DNA of 60,000 nt from Owenia fusiformis (GCA_903813345.2 CAIIXF020000005.1:25301375-25361374), one strand, 5' to 3'; counted from the first letter of the stretch, positions 11,901-23,156 are shown. Notes: a model not told the origin generated them from the letters alone. Translations and numbers: made by a program.

Positions 11901-14900
11901 TAAAATATCATAATAATAATATAGCTACAAATATCATTATTAGAGTACTGTATTAGAATTATTATTGTAGAAAAAATGTGAGGCTTCATTTAACCTCATG
12001 CGGATCTCTTACGTTTTAGTATGACAATTGTGGGTAATCCTGCACAAAGTTTTGCAAGGGCATCCTGATCTACTCCATTCAGATAATTATATGAAAATAC
12101 ACCAAAAACAAAACTGGATTTAACCCCCTGCAAAAATAAAGTTAATTCCATGCTTCAATAAATGTTGACACTAATATTTATGAATTTTACCTTCCACTCC
12201 CTCCACTATGAGGTCTTCCCTCAGGTGTTCCTGTGTTAGGCCTTTGCTCTGGGGTTCCTAGGCTTGGTCTACTCAACCTTCTTCCCCTTGAACCAGACCA
12301 AGATCCACTCTTAGACAGCTCCGATACATCACTTTGAGGGGTGTCAGGTCGACCCATCTCACCTTGTTGGCGTGACCTTGACCTAGTATTATGGATGCTA
12401 ACTGACTCGGTCGCCATGGGAACTTCAATAACTGGGACATTTGATTGGTCGATGAGAACTACCTCACCCTCTGGGACTTCAACATAAGCAAAATGTTCAT
12501 CTTGAGTAGGCGTCGCAGGTGATTTAGTGTCAAGTGGCATTGGTATCCCTTGCATGTAATCCACTTCTTCATAGGTGTCAGCACTATCTGCAGTGGAAAT
12601 TTCCACTGATTCTTGAACATTTTCAGCTTCTATTACTTCAGTATAACTGTCATTCAAAGGAGTCTTTTGAGTATAAATAGATTCAAAATCTTCAGACAAG
12701 TATTTTTTGTTCCTTGTTCGTTGTCGCCGCAGGGCCATTCGCTTTTCCATAACCTTTTGTTCACGTAATTGCTCTTTGAGAGCTTCTTTTGTTCGCTTTG
12801 CTTTCAGGGCTTTCCTTGGACTCTCTGGTTTCTTTCTAGGACTCTTTGCCTGTTTGGTTGGAGTTCCAGGTTGCTTGATGGGGCTACCTGGTTGTTTGTT
12901 AGGGCTAGTTGGTTGTTTTATTGGGCTCTCCTCAAGTTTGTTCTCACCTTCATTATCAGAGTTTGGAAGTTTGACAGAAATGGCTGACTCTGCATTTTGT
13001 TCATCTGTTTTTTGTAATATTTCATCTGAATTCAGAGACTGTTCTTGATGCGTTTTTGATTGTTCTTCAGGATTACTTGTTTGCTTTTCAGAATTTTCAA
13101 CTTGTGTTTCTGCAGTTTCTATTTGTTCTTCTGATTTTTGTAATTGCTCCTCCGAATTTGATTGTTCACCTTGGCTGTTAGATTGTTCACCTTGGCTGTT
13201 AGATTCTTCACCTTGGCTTTGGGATTGTTCACCTTGGCTTTGGGATTGTTCACTGGCAGATTCTGATTCTTCTGTGTGTGTGTCTTCAGTGTTCAGTTCT
13301 TGACTTGCAACTGAAATATAAAATGGAAAAATATTTCATTCACGACCCAAAGCTGTATTTTCAACAAGGTTTAATGGTTGCAAACAGTATTAAATAATTT
13401 GATAATATTTTGCCAGCCATGTTCAATGTTACATGTTAAAATCATATCATAATCAGTTGATTTGGTTATAATGTGTAAAATATCCAGATTACACTTACTT
13501 TCCATCTTTTGGGTCATGAGTGTGGTGACAATAATTTTTTGAACTGAATGATTTTTGTGAGTTGTAAAAAAGTGATACTGTATATGAGTCTTGAAATATT
13601 TAATATCATATTGTGTTGTTCTTTTTCTAAATTTTTCTAGTATCTCTCTTCATATTTTCTGCTTTGACATACACAGTGTGGGACAAGCTAGTCTTTGAGT
13701 CTCACAAAAGGTTTGGTATATAATGCAAAATGTCTTACCTTTTATCTCTTCAGCACCATCAGCTTTGGCAATATCTTCCACGTTCTCATTTCCTTCCTCT
13801 TCCTTTTCTTTAGACTCTTCTTCCATTGGTTCCTCTTCATTTTCTTCCTGGGATGATTCTTCTCTCTTTTCAGCTTCTTCTTGCTTTCGCCTTTCCTCAG
13901 CTTTACGTCTTCTTTCCTCATCTTTCTGCCGCTGTTTAGCCTCGATTTCAGCTCGTCGTTGTTGCCTTTGTAAGTAGCGCTCTTCTTTTTCTTTAGCCTA
14001 TATAGGTGTACATTTAAGCACTTGCTAAATTTCTAGTTTATTAATCAGTAAATTATTTTTTATGAAAGTTTTTTTTTTGGTAAACCACATAGATTTTCAT
14101 GGATTTTCTGGCATTATCCTCTTTATTCCAAAATCTTACATTATCTTTAATATTTTTTAAAATCCAAAACGTTATTTGTACTGGATGATACAAAGGTGAA
14201 AACAGCATGTCTACATTATCAACTTTCAATGCATATCTACTATAAGCACTGTGTAGTCTTTCATCAAATCACCTATTTGTGAGAAGAAGCAAGCATATGA
14301 GCCAAGATTATGTTTCATACCAGAAATAATGCAGAAGAGTTGCAATGACACCTTTATGACATCATTTACTTATATTAATCCTTTTTCCCTTAGGAGTACA
14401 TGTAATCTCAAATGTTTTGCACTAAATTCTGCATGCCACACACCCTCCTTAATAAGATCTATCAAGGAGGGGTACATGTTTTCTGGGTAACTAAATGGCC
14501 TCTAACCAGCCAACCATATAATGAAAGTGATCATCTTTAAATTTAGTGTGAAACACATAAGACAGGACATCATAATACACATGATTGTTCAGCATGCAAT
14601 TGTTGGTGACACGTAAAGAGAACTACACATGAAAGAAACACCTTTTGAAGGAGAAGTGAAAATCTGATTTATAGTTTTGAGAAGAAAAATAATGTTACTA
14701 GTATGTCTGAAGAAATAACATAAAAAATACTACACTTAACAATTCAAAATAACTTCTCTTCAAAACTCATCATATTTTCCTCCTCTTTGATTGGGTGTTA
14801 ATACCAAAGTGATACAAAAGATTATATTTTACTCTTTGTTAAAATTTTATACATGTTTAATTGTAGAATAAGATAAAAATGAAATAAACAGGTATAGAGC

Positions 14901-17900
14901 ACACTCAATTGAACAGAAATGTTCAAATTTCAGATTTTTAGAAAAAAGTATGAAATCATCATAAACAGTGATATTCTTTTTAAATATCAAAATAATAATT
15001 CATGTACATACAGTATGTAGATATTTTTAACTATTTAGCCATAGAAACATTGTTGAAATAATTTAATTTCATGAATCATATTTATGATATTTGCAAGAAA
15101 TGGTTACATGCTACCATCTCTCAATCTTTGCCAATGTTAAAAAGCAACACTGTTTTAGATTAATTACATATGAGTATGTATGGTGTCCTGAGGGAGTACT
15201 ATAAAAAGGTTGCAGAAAGGCAAGCTGGTGTTGATAACATATTAAGAATGAGATGTTCTGTGTATTTAGCATTGGGTTTGGCAGGCTTATAAGGGAGTTT
15301 ATCTATGTTAAACTATACAATCAATGCTATAATGCAAGCAACAGGGTCAATATATCTATCTATGCACACCCAATGATGCATTTAATTACCTTTGAAAGGA
15401 GAATGTAAAAGGCAAACAAATTTTGTTCATCTACATCAATTTTCAAAACAGTTATTTTGTACTTTAAATTTGGGAAAATCAATAGTTTGATTGAATTTGC
15501 TGAGGTGGGAGGCTGTTAATCTGAAAATGTAATTTAAGTTTTGGAACAACATGGAAATATTTACCCAACTGGACATTTTGAGTATATATTTGTTAAAGAT
15601 ATTGAAAGGTAATATATTTTGGGTATTCTGACAATATCCAGAAGATAACCCAACTATGCCTATTGAGCCAAATCTTCAAACAGCAATGCTCTTGTTGTGC
15701 TACATTTGGTCTGCAATATAGTGCAATGAGAAGTTGTGAGCTATAATTGTTGTGCTACATTTGATCTGCAAGGTAGTGCAATGATACGTGGTGAGCTATA
15801 ATTGTTGTGCTACATTTGGTCTGCAATGTAGTGCTATGATATGTGGTGTGCTATGATTGTTGTGCTACATTTGGTCTGCAATGTAGTGCAATAACATGTT
15901 GTGAGCTATAATTGTTGTGCTACATTTGATCTGCAATTTGGTGCAATGATACATGGTGAGCTATAACTGTTGTGCTACATTTGGTCTGCAATGTAGTGTT
16001 AGGATATGTGGTGTGCTATGATTGTTGTGCTACATTTGGTCTGCAATGTAGTGCTATGATTGTTGTGCTACATTTGGTCTGCAATCTAGTGCAATGATAA
16101 GTGGTGAGCTATAATTGTTGTGCTACAATTGGTCTGCAATGTAGTGCAATGATACGTGGTGAGCTATAATTGTTGTGCTAAATTTGGTCTGCAATGTAGT
16201 GCTATGACACGTGGTGTGATATAATTGTTGTGCTACATTTGGTCTACAATGCAGTGATATGATATGTGATGTGTTATAATTGTTGTGGTGCTACCTTTGA
16301 TGCAATACTCATTGTGCTACATTTAGTACTTTTGTGACATAACAGTTTTTTTACCATAAAGGTATCATGTTGTTAATTGAAATGCTATTTCTTATTTTAA
16401 ATCACAAGTACTAATATAGCAGCACAAACAGTTTGTGTGTGTTAAGTAATAATCCAAATGTAAAACCAGGGGTGAGTACCATTACAACTTGCATTCTCCT
16501 AAGGGGGAATGTTATTCCCTTTGTGTCAAGTCAAGAATGTTAGATGCAAAGTAAACCGATAGCTCCTTTATTGATGTTAGTGTATAGGTATAAATATAGG
16601 TGGCTACAGATAGATCTAACTAAAGCAAGTCACTAACTACTACTATACTACAGACACGCATGCAGGTTAAATCACAAAATTTATTTCAACCAAATAAAAC
16701 AATGGATTTCAAGCAATTTCAGTCAAGTAGCCAACAGCATGTCTCGGCCCTACCAACTATGGGCTCACTACTGTACTACATCACTATTGCACACTCAGAA
16801 GCTGTAAAAGTTACTAACTATTCGAGCCTTGCGCTCCTCTCGGGTTTCGTCAGCCTCTTCTGAGTCACTTAGATTATAAGTCAGGGATATCAGCCTGCGT
16901 GGTTTGCTTGGCTTGATCTCAACCTCAGCTACTTGGACGACCTCATTTGGTGCTATCTCCATCTCAACTACAACAGACACATTTGGGGTAACGTGGAGAA
17001 AGACAATGAAGAATGATATGATACAACTCTTAACTGTAATTGAATCAAAATATAAAACATGTCGCATAAAATAACAATAATTGACGACTTAACAAAAAAT
17101 GCCATTATCAATCAAAATCCACAATGAATATCAATAAGTCTAATTTTTGTTGAGAGAAAATAGTGAAAGAAGTCAATGATTTCTGATTGTGTTAAATGAT
17201 GGCCACTTACCTGTCTCTAGCTGACCCTCATCAAGGTGTACCACTTGGGCTTCAGTTGTCTCAGATTCCATTGTTGTATCTCCCTCCTCTGCACTCTCTG
17301 CAGACTCATCCTCTGTACCATCCCTCTCTTCACCCTCTGTGTTCTCCTGGTCACCTTCATAGTCAGCATCTTCATTAACGTCATCATCATCATCATCGGA
17401 GCTCATCTCAAATGATGATAAATCACTTGTGTGGACACTGCTTACAGTGACATCACTCACATTGTCAAAGTTTTCATCTTGCCAATCAAATTGGTATTTT
17501 TTCTCAAGTGGTATTGGGATTTCTTCAAGGACAACCTCAGTCTGGTTTTCACCAGTCTGCTCCAGTTCTGACTGGATTATCACTGTCTGGATCTCCTCTT
17601 CTCCATCTTTTGGAGTTGAAATGTCTTCATTGTCTGCACCATGTTTCTTTGAGCCTTTTGTACTATCAGGTGTGTCCCTCCCCTTGTCAGACTTGACAGG
17701 GATTTTCTTTGTTGGTTTCTTTAATGGAGAATCCCCTTTTGGTAAGGGGATATCAAGGAGATATGTTATGTCATATTTATCTGGTTCCTCCTTCTTTTTA
17801 GATTTATCTTTTTTCTTCTTTTTTGTATCTGCCTTAGGAGAGGGGGGTTCTTCTTCGGGTAGAGGAGGGGCTTCCTCAGTTGGAAGAGGGGCATCAGGCA

Positions 17901-20900
17901 TCATACCCGTGGGATATGCCATACCACCCATACTTTGGTCCATACTCATGAAGTTACCTTGGGGGAAACCACCCATGTTACCCATATTGTTCATAAACTG
18001 GCCCATATTTGGTGGCATCATGGAAAACTGGGTCTGGGGTATCATGGGATTGAAACTTCCATATTGCTGCAATCCGAAAGGTCCAGGAGGACCCATTCCA
18101 GGAAAATTCATATTGGTCATATTCATATTTCCCATTTGCATATTGGGCATGTTCATTTGGTTCATCATGGAACCTGGTATGGCTGGTGGTGGTTTGGTGG
18201 GATCCATAGTCAAGAGACTCGGGGGATATTCTTGGGAATCGGTTTTGAAGCCACCATCACTACTATCAAAGTGAGCATTCCCTTCACTTTCTGTTCCTGC
18301 ATCATCTGTAATTATTATAACTTTATCTCAAATACATACATTAATTACACCATCATCAAATGATTAACTCAGCCAACCAGAAAGCAGAAAAACCCATGGA
18401 GTGGTTCATCATGTACGATGTATTCAGTCATATGGACATTTGATATGTACACTGCTGTACATATGAAGTTTTTTATTACTATGTTTTATACAATTCATTC
18501 TACAATGTACATGTACAGAGTGTGTGTGTTTTGTTATTATTACCACTATGTCTCTGCTTTCTCAGTTCTTGGTTCAATGCTTTCTGTGCCTTCTTCTGCT
18601 CCAGCTGGTTGATCCTCTTCTTCCTCTCTTCTGGGTCGATTCCCAAGTACTCACAAACCACCTGCAGGGGAATATTTCTAATCAACAATTTTACATACAG
18701 TATGATGAAAGGAAGATTCATTTATAATTTCAGTAAAATGTAATTGTTTAATTGTTTAAAGCAAAGAGAAAAGGTTAAGTTCTGACGTTCATGGTTTTAG
18801 AATTTTGATCTATCATTCAGAGATTTTCTTTAGTAGAAATAACATGCAGAAAAATTGAGGACACATATTTTGTGCATTTGCTGATTGAAAAAAAAATTTA
18901 TGAATAAGAACAGGTATTTTGTATTATTGTTGTGAATTGGCAGTTCGGCATGAGGTGTACCTGGTCAATTTGAGGCTTGAAAACAGTGTAGATCTTTGGC
19001 TGTATAACCTGGTCTATAATCCTGTCAACTCCAGACACAAGCATACCAGAACTGGAACAAGTAAAAAAAAAACATGGCAAATTAAATTACATGTATGGTT
19101 TTGATTCCAACAATAAATTCAAATTAAAGTGAACAAAAAATTCAACTTCAATGCTCCACTCTCTATTCATTCATTAGAAATATTGCACTTCTTTCTAAGT
19201 GCAGTAAATTTGAAAATCAATAATCTTGAGTTGGCCTTGGGTATACTTACTCTAAAATTTGTTTCCTCAAGTTTTCCCGGAGTTGGTTTTTGTTTAAGCT
19301 TGGATGCCATTCTTGTTTTGACAAATAATTTGTAACAAAGTTTTCCACTTTCTGTTGAAGATTTTGATAAGCTGGCTGAAAAGTATAAAATTTTCAAAAA
19401 TCAGCACACATATTCAACAATGTTTTAGTTAGAACTTCTGACATAAGCACTACTGTATTCCCAACATAGTGCAGGCATGTAGCCAGCAATTATCAATAAG
19501 GGGTGTGAATTTTGTTTTGCATCACTCCCAGCAAAGAGAGCCTCAAATTGCAATCGCACATATTGCAGTATTGCACCCCCCCCCCTTGGCTATGCCCATG
19601 GAGTGCAAAATTGTTGCAAACTTAGGACAAACTGAGAAATGAATATTTTCAAATAGCCTGGATAATGCTATGGGTTGACTAATACTGAGGATTTTAGAAA
19701 ATTTAAAGATTAAGATGTGTCTAACAATGTTATAGTCCAACTTGCATGTCATGTTATTATTTCTTTCCTTGATGAGAGGGACTTAAAAATGAGGTACTAA
19801 TTTAACAGATATATGTGCCATTAGCACAATACAAAGTAAAAAATTATTATATTCTACAAATTAATTTGTTCTGCATGTTATGTAAATTCTTTGGGAGTGT
19901 ATTATACCTTTCACTGGTGATCCGCTCGATAACGCTGGTTACCGAAACGGTTCATAAAATGTCGGAATGTCGAAGGTACGATTTTTTTTTCCTTATTTCA
20001 CGCGTTGTAAGCAGAATCCCTACGACGTTTTTTCTCATAAACGTGTATCATATGTTTTAGAAAATGTACATGTTTGCGAAAAAATAGCTCAGAAGACAAC
20101 AGAATCGTCGATTTAATTCCTCACTTAAGTTACAGAAACGATTTGGGTTAAAAGTGCAGATCTTAACTGTTTTTCGAAATACCGTTTCTGTAACTTAAGT
20201 GAGGAATTAAATAGACGATTCTGTTGTCTTCTGAACTATTTGTTCACAAATGTGTACATATTCTTAAACATACGAGTATGTTACGGATACATGCGTGTGT
20301 TAAAAATGTCGTGAGAATTCTGCCTACAAGGTGTGAAATAAGGAAAAAAGAAAAATTGTAGCTTTGATGTTCCGACATTTTGTTACCGAAACGAATCATT
20401 TTGGTAACCAGCGTAATCGAGTGGATAACCAGTGCCTTTGCAATGTGGTCTTTTGATTGCTTATTTTTTCGATTCAAAGTTGTTTATTGAATTATGAATC
20501 TGACTGTAGTGACTGCCATATTTTCAGGAAATAATGTCAAATAGTGCTAGTGCCCCTGGGAATATCCTGTCCTTACCTTCTCCTAAGGCTTCCAATATAT
20601 TGCAGTGCCAATCATAAATCCCTGTTTGATCAAATTTCCGATGAAAGTATGCAATTTCTTACAAAGGACAGTGTTCCTTTCAATTCCAATTGATGAAATA
20701 GTCTCATTACGATTTTCAAAATAATATTTAAATGACTTGTAGCAAACATTGGTGACATTAAAGCACCAGAAGAAATATATAACCAACCAACCAATACTTT
20801 GCTAGAGACTCGAGTATAAATCCTGTCCAATGGCATGTCAGTGGACAGGATATTTCCTCTGGAAAATATTTGCACTATTTCCCTCAACGGCAGTGACCTA

Positions 20901-22781
20901 TTGTAGAATATGACATGATATCAAAATTTTATCCCGTGCCAGGACTATAGTCCTGCGAATGTCTTATTCTTTTGCCTGTACGATTACAACATGGGAGAAT
21001 TTTCTATGCCTCTTACAATTAAGATACCTACTTCAATAGATTCCTGGGTATTTTAGCATTCTTTTTGTGTACATGTAGTTGAATCCACAATTATCTGAGT
21101 TTATCAGCAGAACGAAGAAATTAATTGGTTTTTGATCACAGTATTTGCGTGTAATATTTAACTTATTTCATCCGTCAAATTCCTCCATTTATTGGTACTT
21201 TCGGGCCTGAGTCAAAGGGGGAATCCCCTTTTAAATCCAACCGCCATCTTGAAAAGTGATGGAGTCTCTCTCGATGAAAGAAAAATGTTCCCGTTCTGCC
21301 GATAAACCAAGATAATTGTGGATTCAACTACACAAAAAGAATGCTAAAATACCCAGGAATCTATTGAAGTAGGTATTTTAGTGTAAGAGGCGTAGAAAAT
21401 TCTCCCATGTTGAATTCGCACAGGCAAAAGATTGAGACGTTCTCAGGACTATAGTCCTGGCACGGGATAATCAAAATTAACTTCTGAAGTAATTTGACAC
21501 CATCTTCTAATTTGCCTTACTGATCTTTCTTGTTTCTATCAAAACTCAAGAAATAGGGTAATAAGTAGTGTTGTCGCAATGTGCCATAATCGTACATCGA
21601 TGCATCGGCAATTTTCAGTAGTGAACATCGATGCACATCGAGAAAAAGTCTGAGAAAAGTGCACTGAAATATCGAATGCTAATGCACTAAAATACCGAAC
21701 AGAACAAATTAATAAGAGTACGCTGGTGCATACGGGAAATTCTAGTAACGGTGAAATGAAAGTAAAGTAATCTTTTTAGATTAATGGTTCATTTCGACTA
21801 GCTGAAACAGTTTAAAAGCGAGAGAATATCAGAAAACATTGGAAAATGAAATAAGACATAAGAAAGGTAATCGATTTGCGTCAAAATAAGATAAGAAAGG
21901 GTGATTTTTAGCAAATTAATTTTTTTAAAACACATCAATGTTTTGTTTCAGACATCGATGCATCGCCAGAATCAGCTTTGGTGATGTATATCGCGATTTA
22001 CTTCGGTCCAAAGCCTTGTCTATATTCCGGCTTTGAGGAGGAAGATTGAGCTGCCTTAGTATTATAAATATTGTAAATCATTGTGTCACACGCACAGTAA
22101 ATATGGCATAATAATATGAAATATACCTTTATGTATAGATTTGAAGAACATCAGCTCACATCCCCGTCTGAATCTATTGTTATATTTGATTTCTTTAAGC
22201 GAGAATAATTTCAAATGTTATTGACGTCCAGAACCGGAAGCCATTTTAAGCTAAAGCGAGAAAATTTCACCATGTGTCAAACTCCGAAATTAAATTTTGA
22301 AATATCTAAATCCAGACAAGCAACGCTTCATCCTAAATATGATTAATATTCTTAAAAATATTTATAAAATTTATTAAAAATGAGTTCTAGGTGCGTGTAG
22401 GTGCGTGTAGCACAGTACATACGAAATCAATGAAGTTTCGTCTAGCTGTAAGCTAGAGACTCGAGTAAATCGCGATGTATCGATAATCGTGACAACACTA
22501 GTAATAAGCAGGGGAATTTGAAGGGAATTTCAGTCACGAAAAATAATGAGTGACAATTTACACTTTCTTAGATTATAAGTTTGATCCGTTTGCCAAATAC
22601 TTATTGTTCAGTGTGTTTACTAAAAAATAAAACAAAGTGAAAATTCGTTTACCCTTGTATCTACATCAGCAAGGCATTCTTTTCGGAACTTGTCAAACAA
22701 CCCTTGGCTCTTCAGTCGGTCTACAATGTTTCGTACTACTTTAGGATCAGTCTGACCCTGATGTTGTCCAGATCCAGACAT
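8932..22781 (-). CDS. BOD1L1: BOD1L1-like (COMPASS Shg1 family) protein, 12 exons, ~1484 aa
   Basis: Coding exons in transcript order: 22653-22781, 19251-19375, 18961-19051, 18544-18661, 17211-18305, 16819-16967, 13739-13997, 12191-13310, 11736-11888, 10500-10628, 9832-10314 and 8932-9535. All junctions are GT-AG with matching phases, and the sum is 4455 nt. Residues ~12-115 match the BOD1/Shg1 domain (LKSQGLFDKFRKECLADVD, then PAYQNLQQKVENFV, KQEWHPSLNKNQLR and SGMLVSGVDRIIDQV). SDVTVSSVHTSDLSSFE (~438-454) and AKEKEERYLQRQ (~570) match blocks I recall from vertebrate BOD1L1. Downstream come an acidic/Lys-rich coiled coil, SPxK repeats, an RS domain (~1082-1205) and an RG/Pro-rich tail ending KRLRKI. 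In vertebrates BOD1L1 protects stalled forks together with SETD1A; a nuclear role here is inference. The start is the first in-frame ATG; the upstream in-frame GTG follows a stop. Confidence 0.9.
9832..10628 (-). CDS. BOD1L1: BOD1L1 exons 10-11: RS domain and start of RG-rich region
   Basis: Exon 10 (10500-10628) and the first half of exon 11 (9832-10314) encode a dense Arg-Ser/Ser-Tyr repeat (blocks such as SRSYSRSYSRSYSRSRSRS). The second half changes to a distinct segment, PIDEIDFGQAARNADVRG, followed by INFNQRGRGMGRGRGGP. RS domains are typical of splicing factors and are phosphorylated by SR kinases. Splice phases on both sides match the flanking BOD1L1 exons, so this is read as one gene rather than a neighbour. 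Confidence 0.85.
10770..11640. repeat. degenerate short repeat built on ACAAAGTCTACT
   Basis: Within the intron between exons 9 and 10, many loose copies of (C)ACAAAGTCTACT and CTCA variants occur at irregular spacing on both sides of the MITE at 10911-11334. The copies are too diverged for a fixed period. It is probably a decayed minisatellite. Confidence 0.5.
10911..11334. mobile_element. 424-bp MITE with GC-rich subterminal repeats
   Basis: The termini CGAACTCC and GGAGTTCG are inverted, and inside them sits a perfect 15-bp inverted repeat CACTGCGGCGGGCAG. The flanks are a perfect 9-bp direct repeat ACAAAGTCT (10902-10910 and 11335-11343). Because the surrounding DNA is itself a repeat of that word, the TSD is weaker evidence than usual. 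A Mutator-like origin is possible. Confidence 0.6.
13998..15690. other. BOD1L1 intron 6, unique part
   Basis: Part of the 2.8-kb intron between exons 6 and 7. AT-rich with no exon, RNA gene or transposon end that I can support. The 55-bp minisatellite begins immediately after it. Confidence 0.5.
15693..16333. repeat. 55-bp minisatellite, about 11 units
   Basis: Units begin TGTTGTGCTACATTTGGTCT and continue GCAATGTAGTGCAATGATA and CGTGGTGAGCTATAAT. Starts are at about 15693, 15749, 15804, 15859, 15914, 15969, 16024, 16063, 16119, 16174 and 16229. The unit at 16024 is shortened to about 39 bp and the last two are degenerate. The array lies in BOD1L1 intron 6. Confidence 0.85.
17211..18305 (-). 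CDS. BOD1L1: BOD1L1 exon 5: Met-rich segment, Lys-rich run, conserved block, acidic tail
   Basis: One 1095-nt exon. Residues ~188-290 form a Met/Asn/Gly/Pro-rich low-complexity region (for example MNQMNMPNMQMGNMNM). A Pro/Glu stretch, a Lys-rich run (~315-326, likely nuclear localisation) and Thr/Pro sites follow. The conserved SDVTVSSVHTSDLSSFE block sits at ~438-454, before a long Asp/Glu-rich tail. The low-complexity Met region is not something I know from vertebrate BOD1L1. Confidence 0.88.
18961..19375 (-). CDS. BOD1L1: BOD1L1 exons 2-3: core of the Shg1/BOD1 domain
   Basis: Exon 2 (19251-19375) encodes PAYQNLQQKVENFVTNYLSK and continues through KQEWHPSLNKNQLRENLRKQ. Exon 3 (18961-19051) encodes SGMLVSGVDRIIDQVIQPK followed by IYTVFKPQIDQ. 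Together with exon 1 this reproduces the whole conserved BOD1 helix bundle in the expected order, without gaps. The split codon between exons 2 and 3 gives Asp where human BOD1 has Gln. Confidence 0.93.
19474..19596. mobile_element. small MITE-like element with GGCATGTAGCC ends
   Basis: The left end GGCATGTAGCC is inverted at the right end as GGCTATGCC, enclosing about 120 bp and a C12 run. A related word, CCGTAGCCAGC, begins the repeat at about 39940. No target-site duplication is obvious. Confidence 0.35.
19912..20434. mobile_element. 523-bp foldback element with CAC termini and 5-bp TSD
   Basis: An almost complete palindrome. The left arm begins CACTGGTGATCCGCTCGATA, the right arm ends GAGTGGATAACCAGTG, and the inner arms meet across CTTAAGTTACAGAAACG and its complement around a ~40-nt loop. 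Perfect 5-bp flanks CCTTT lie at 19907-19911 and 20435-20439. No coding capacity. It lies in BOD1L1 intron 1. A 5-bp TSD with 5'-CAC ends recalls Transib-type elements, but the following bases do not match the Transib heptamer, so the superfamily stays open. Confidence 0.8.
20541..20880. mobile_element. inverted-repeat element, imperfect ends
   Basis: ATAGTGC near 20541 and CCTGGGAATATCCTGTCC are mirrored by GGACAGGATATTTCCTCTGG and GCACTAT near 20880. The interior is unique and lacks a coding frame. No target-site duplication could be seen, so the boundaries are approximate. Confidence 0.45.
20929..21470. mobile_element. 542-bp foldback element with perfect 8-bp TSD
   Basis: The termini TTATCCCGTGCCAGGACTAT and CCTGGCACGGGATAA are inverted, and the arms continue with TTCAATAGATTCCTGGGTAT and its complement. 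The flanks TCAAAATT at 20921-20928 and 21471-21478 are identical. The 8-bp TSD is compatible with hAT or P-type insertion, although the TTATCCC terminus is not a typical hAT end. Non-autonomous, in BOD1L1 intron 1. Confidence 0.8.
21566..22500. mobile_element. 935-bp non-autonomous hAT-like element
   Basis: The left end TAGTGTTGTCGCAATG and the right end CGATAATCGTGACAACACTA are inverted, and subterminal ATCGATGCATCG words repeat inside both ends. Perfect 8-bp flanks GTAATAAG lie at 21558-21565 and 22501-22508. The TAGTGTTGTC terminus and 8-bp TSD are typical of hAT elements. No transposase frame is present. Confidence 0.8.
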
Positions 22782-22788
22782 GGTATAC

Positions 22789-22845
22789 TCAGTATTTTCC
22801 AAAAATGTGGAGAAATTCACTACTTTTCAAAATGTTGTCCACCAT
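22789..22845 (-). other. possible BOD1L1 upstream ORF (18 codons)
   Basis: An ATG with ACC before it on the plus-strand view opens an 18-codon frame that stops 7 nt before the BOD1L1 start, in a different frame. It matters only if transcription begins upstream of 22845, which the TCTCGCGAG at 22852-22860 makes uncertain. Confidence 0.25.
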
Positions 22846-22851
22846 GTCTTA

Positions 22852-22860
22852 TCTCGCGAG
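22852..22860. promoter_or_regulatory. TCTCGCGAG palindromic promoter element
   Basis: TCTCGCGAGG matches 9 of 10 positions of TCTCGCGAGA, a motif known from housekeeping and divergent mammalian promoters. It lies 71 bp upstream of the BOD1L1 ATG. CpG words are rare in the surrounding AT-rich DNA, which makes the match more notable. Confidence 0.55.
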
Positions 22861-23123
22861 GTTATTCGAGATTAATATGAGGGGTGCTAGGCCAAAATAT
22901 TGATTGCAAAATCCAGCCTCGAGCCAATTTCAATGCAATATTATTCTTTGAGCTTCTGATCCTACTACAAGAGAATCTGTACGGGATCTATTGCAACAAC
23001 TATGATCTCTTCTTTTGAAATGCATTTGAGAAATAAATTGCAATATTGATTACAAAATTATTATAGCCCCCTAAATTTGGACTATTCCAATTTTCAGTAA
23101 TTTAATTGGCTGATACACTTAAC

Positions 23124-23156
23124 ATGGCGAAGCTGACCACCCGATCGGACGTCTAA
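23124..23156 (+). other. possible mitoferrin upstream ORF (10 codons)
   Basis: ATG GCG AAG ... TAA lies 105 bp before the mitoferrin start. Two further minimal ATG frames follow at 23174-23185 and 23196-23201. If all are in the 5' UTR they would reduce initiation at the main start. The ATGGCG core may instead be a YY1-like promoter site. Confidence 0.25.

Noticed and set aside
17429-18274. 281-codon open frame on the plus strand
   Set aside because: Antisense shadow of BOD1L1 exon 5, whose minus-strand frame has conserved BOD1L1 blocks and proper splice sites.
22782-22820. Upstream in-frame GTG start for BOD1L1
   Set aside because: GTG is not a usual eukaryotic start, and the extension lacks similarity to BOD1 proteins; the ATG at 22781 is first in frame after a stop.
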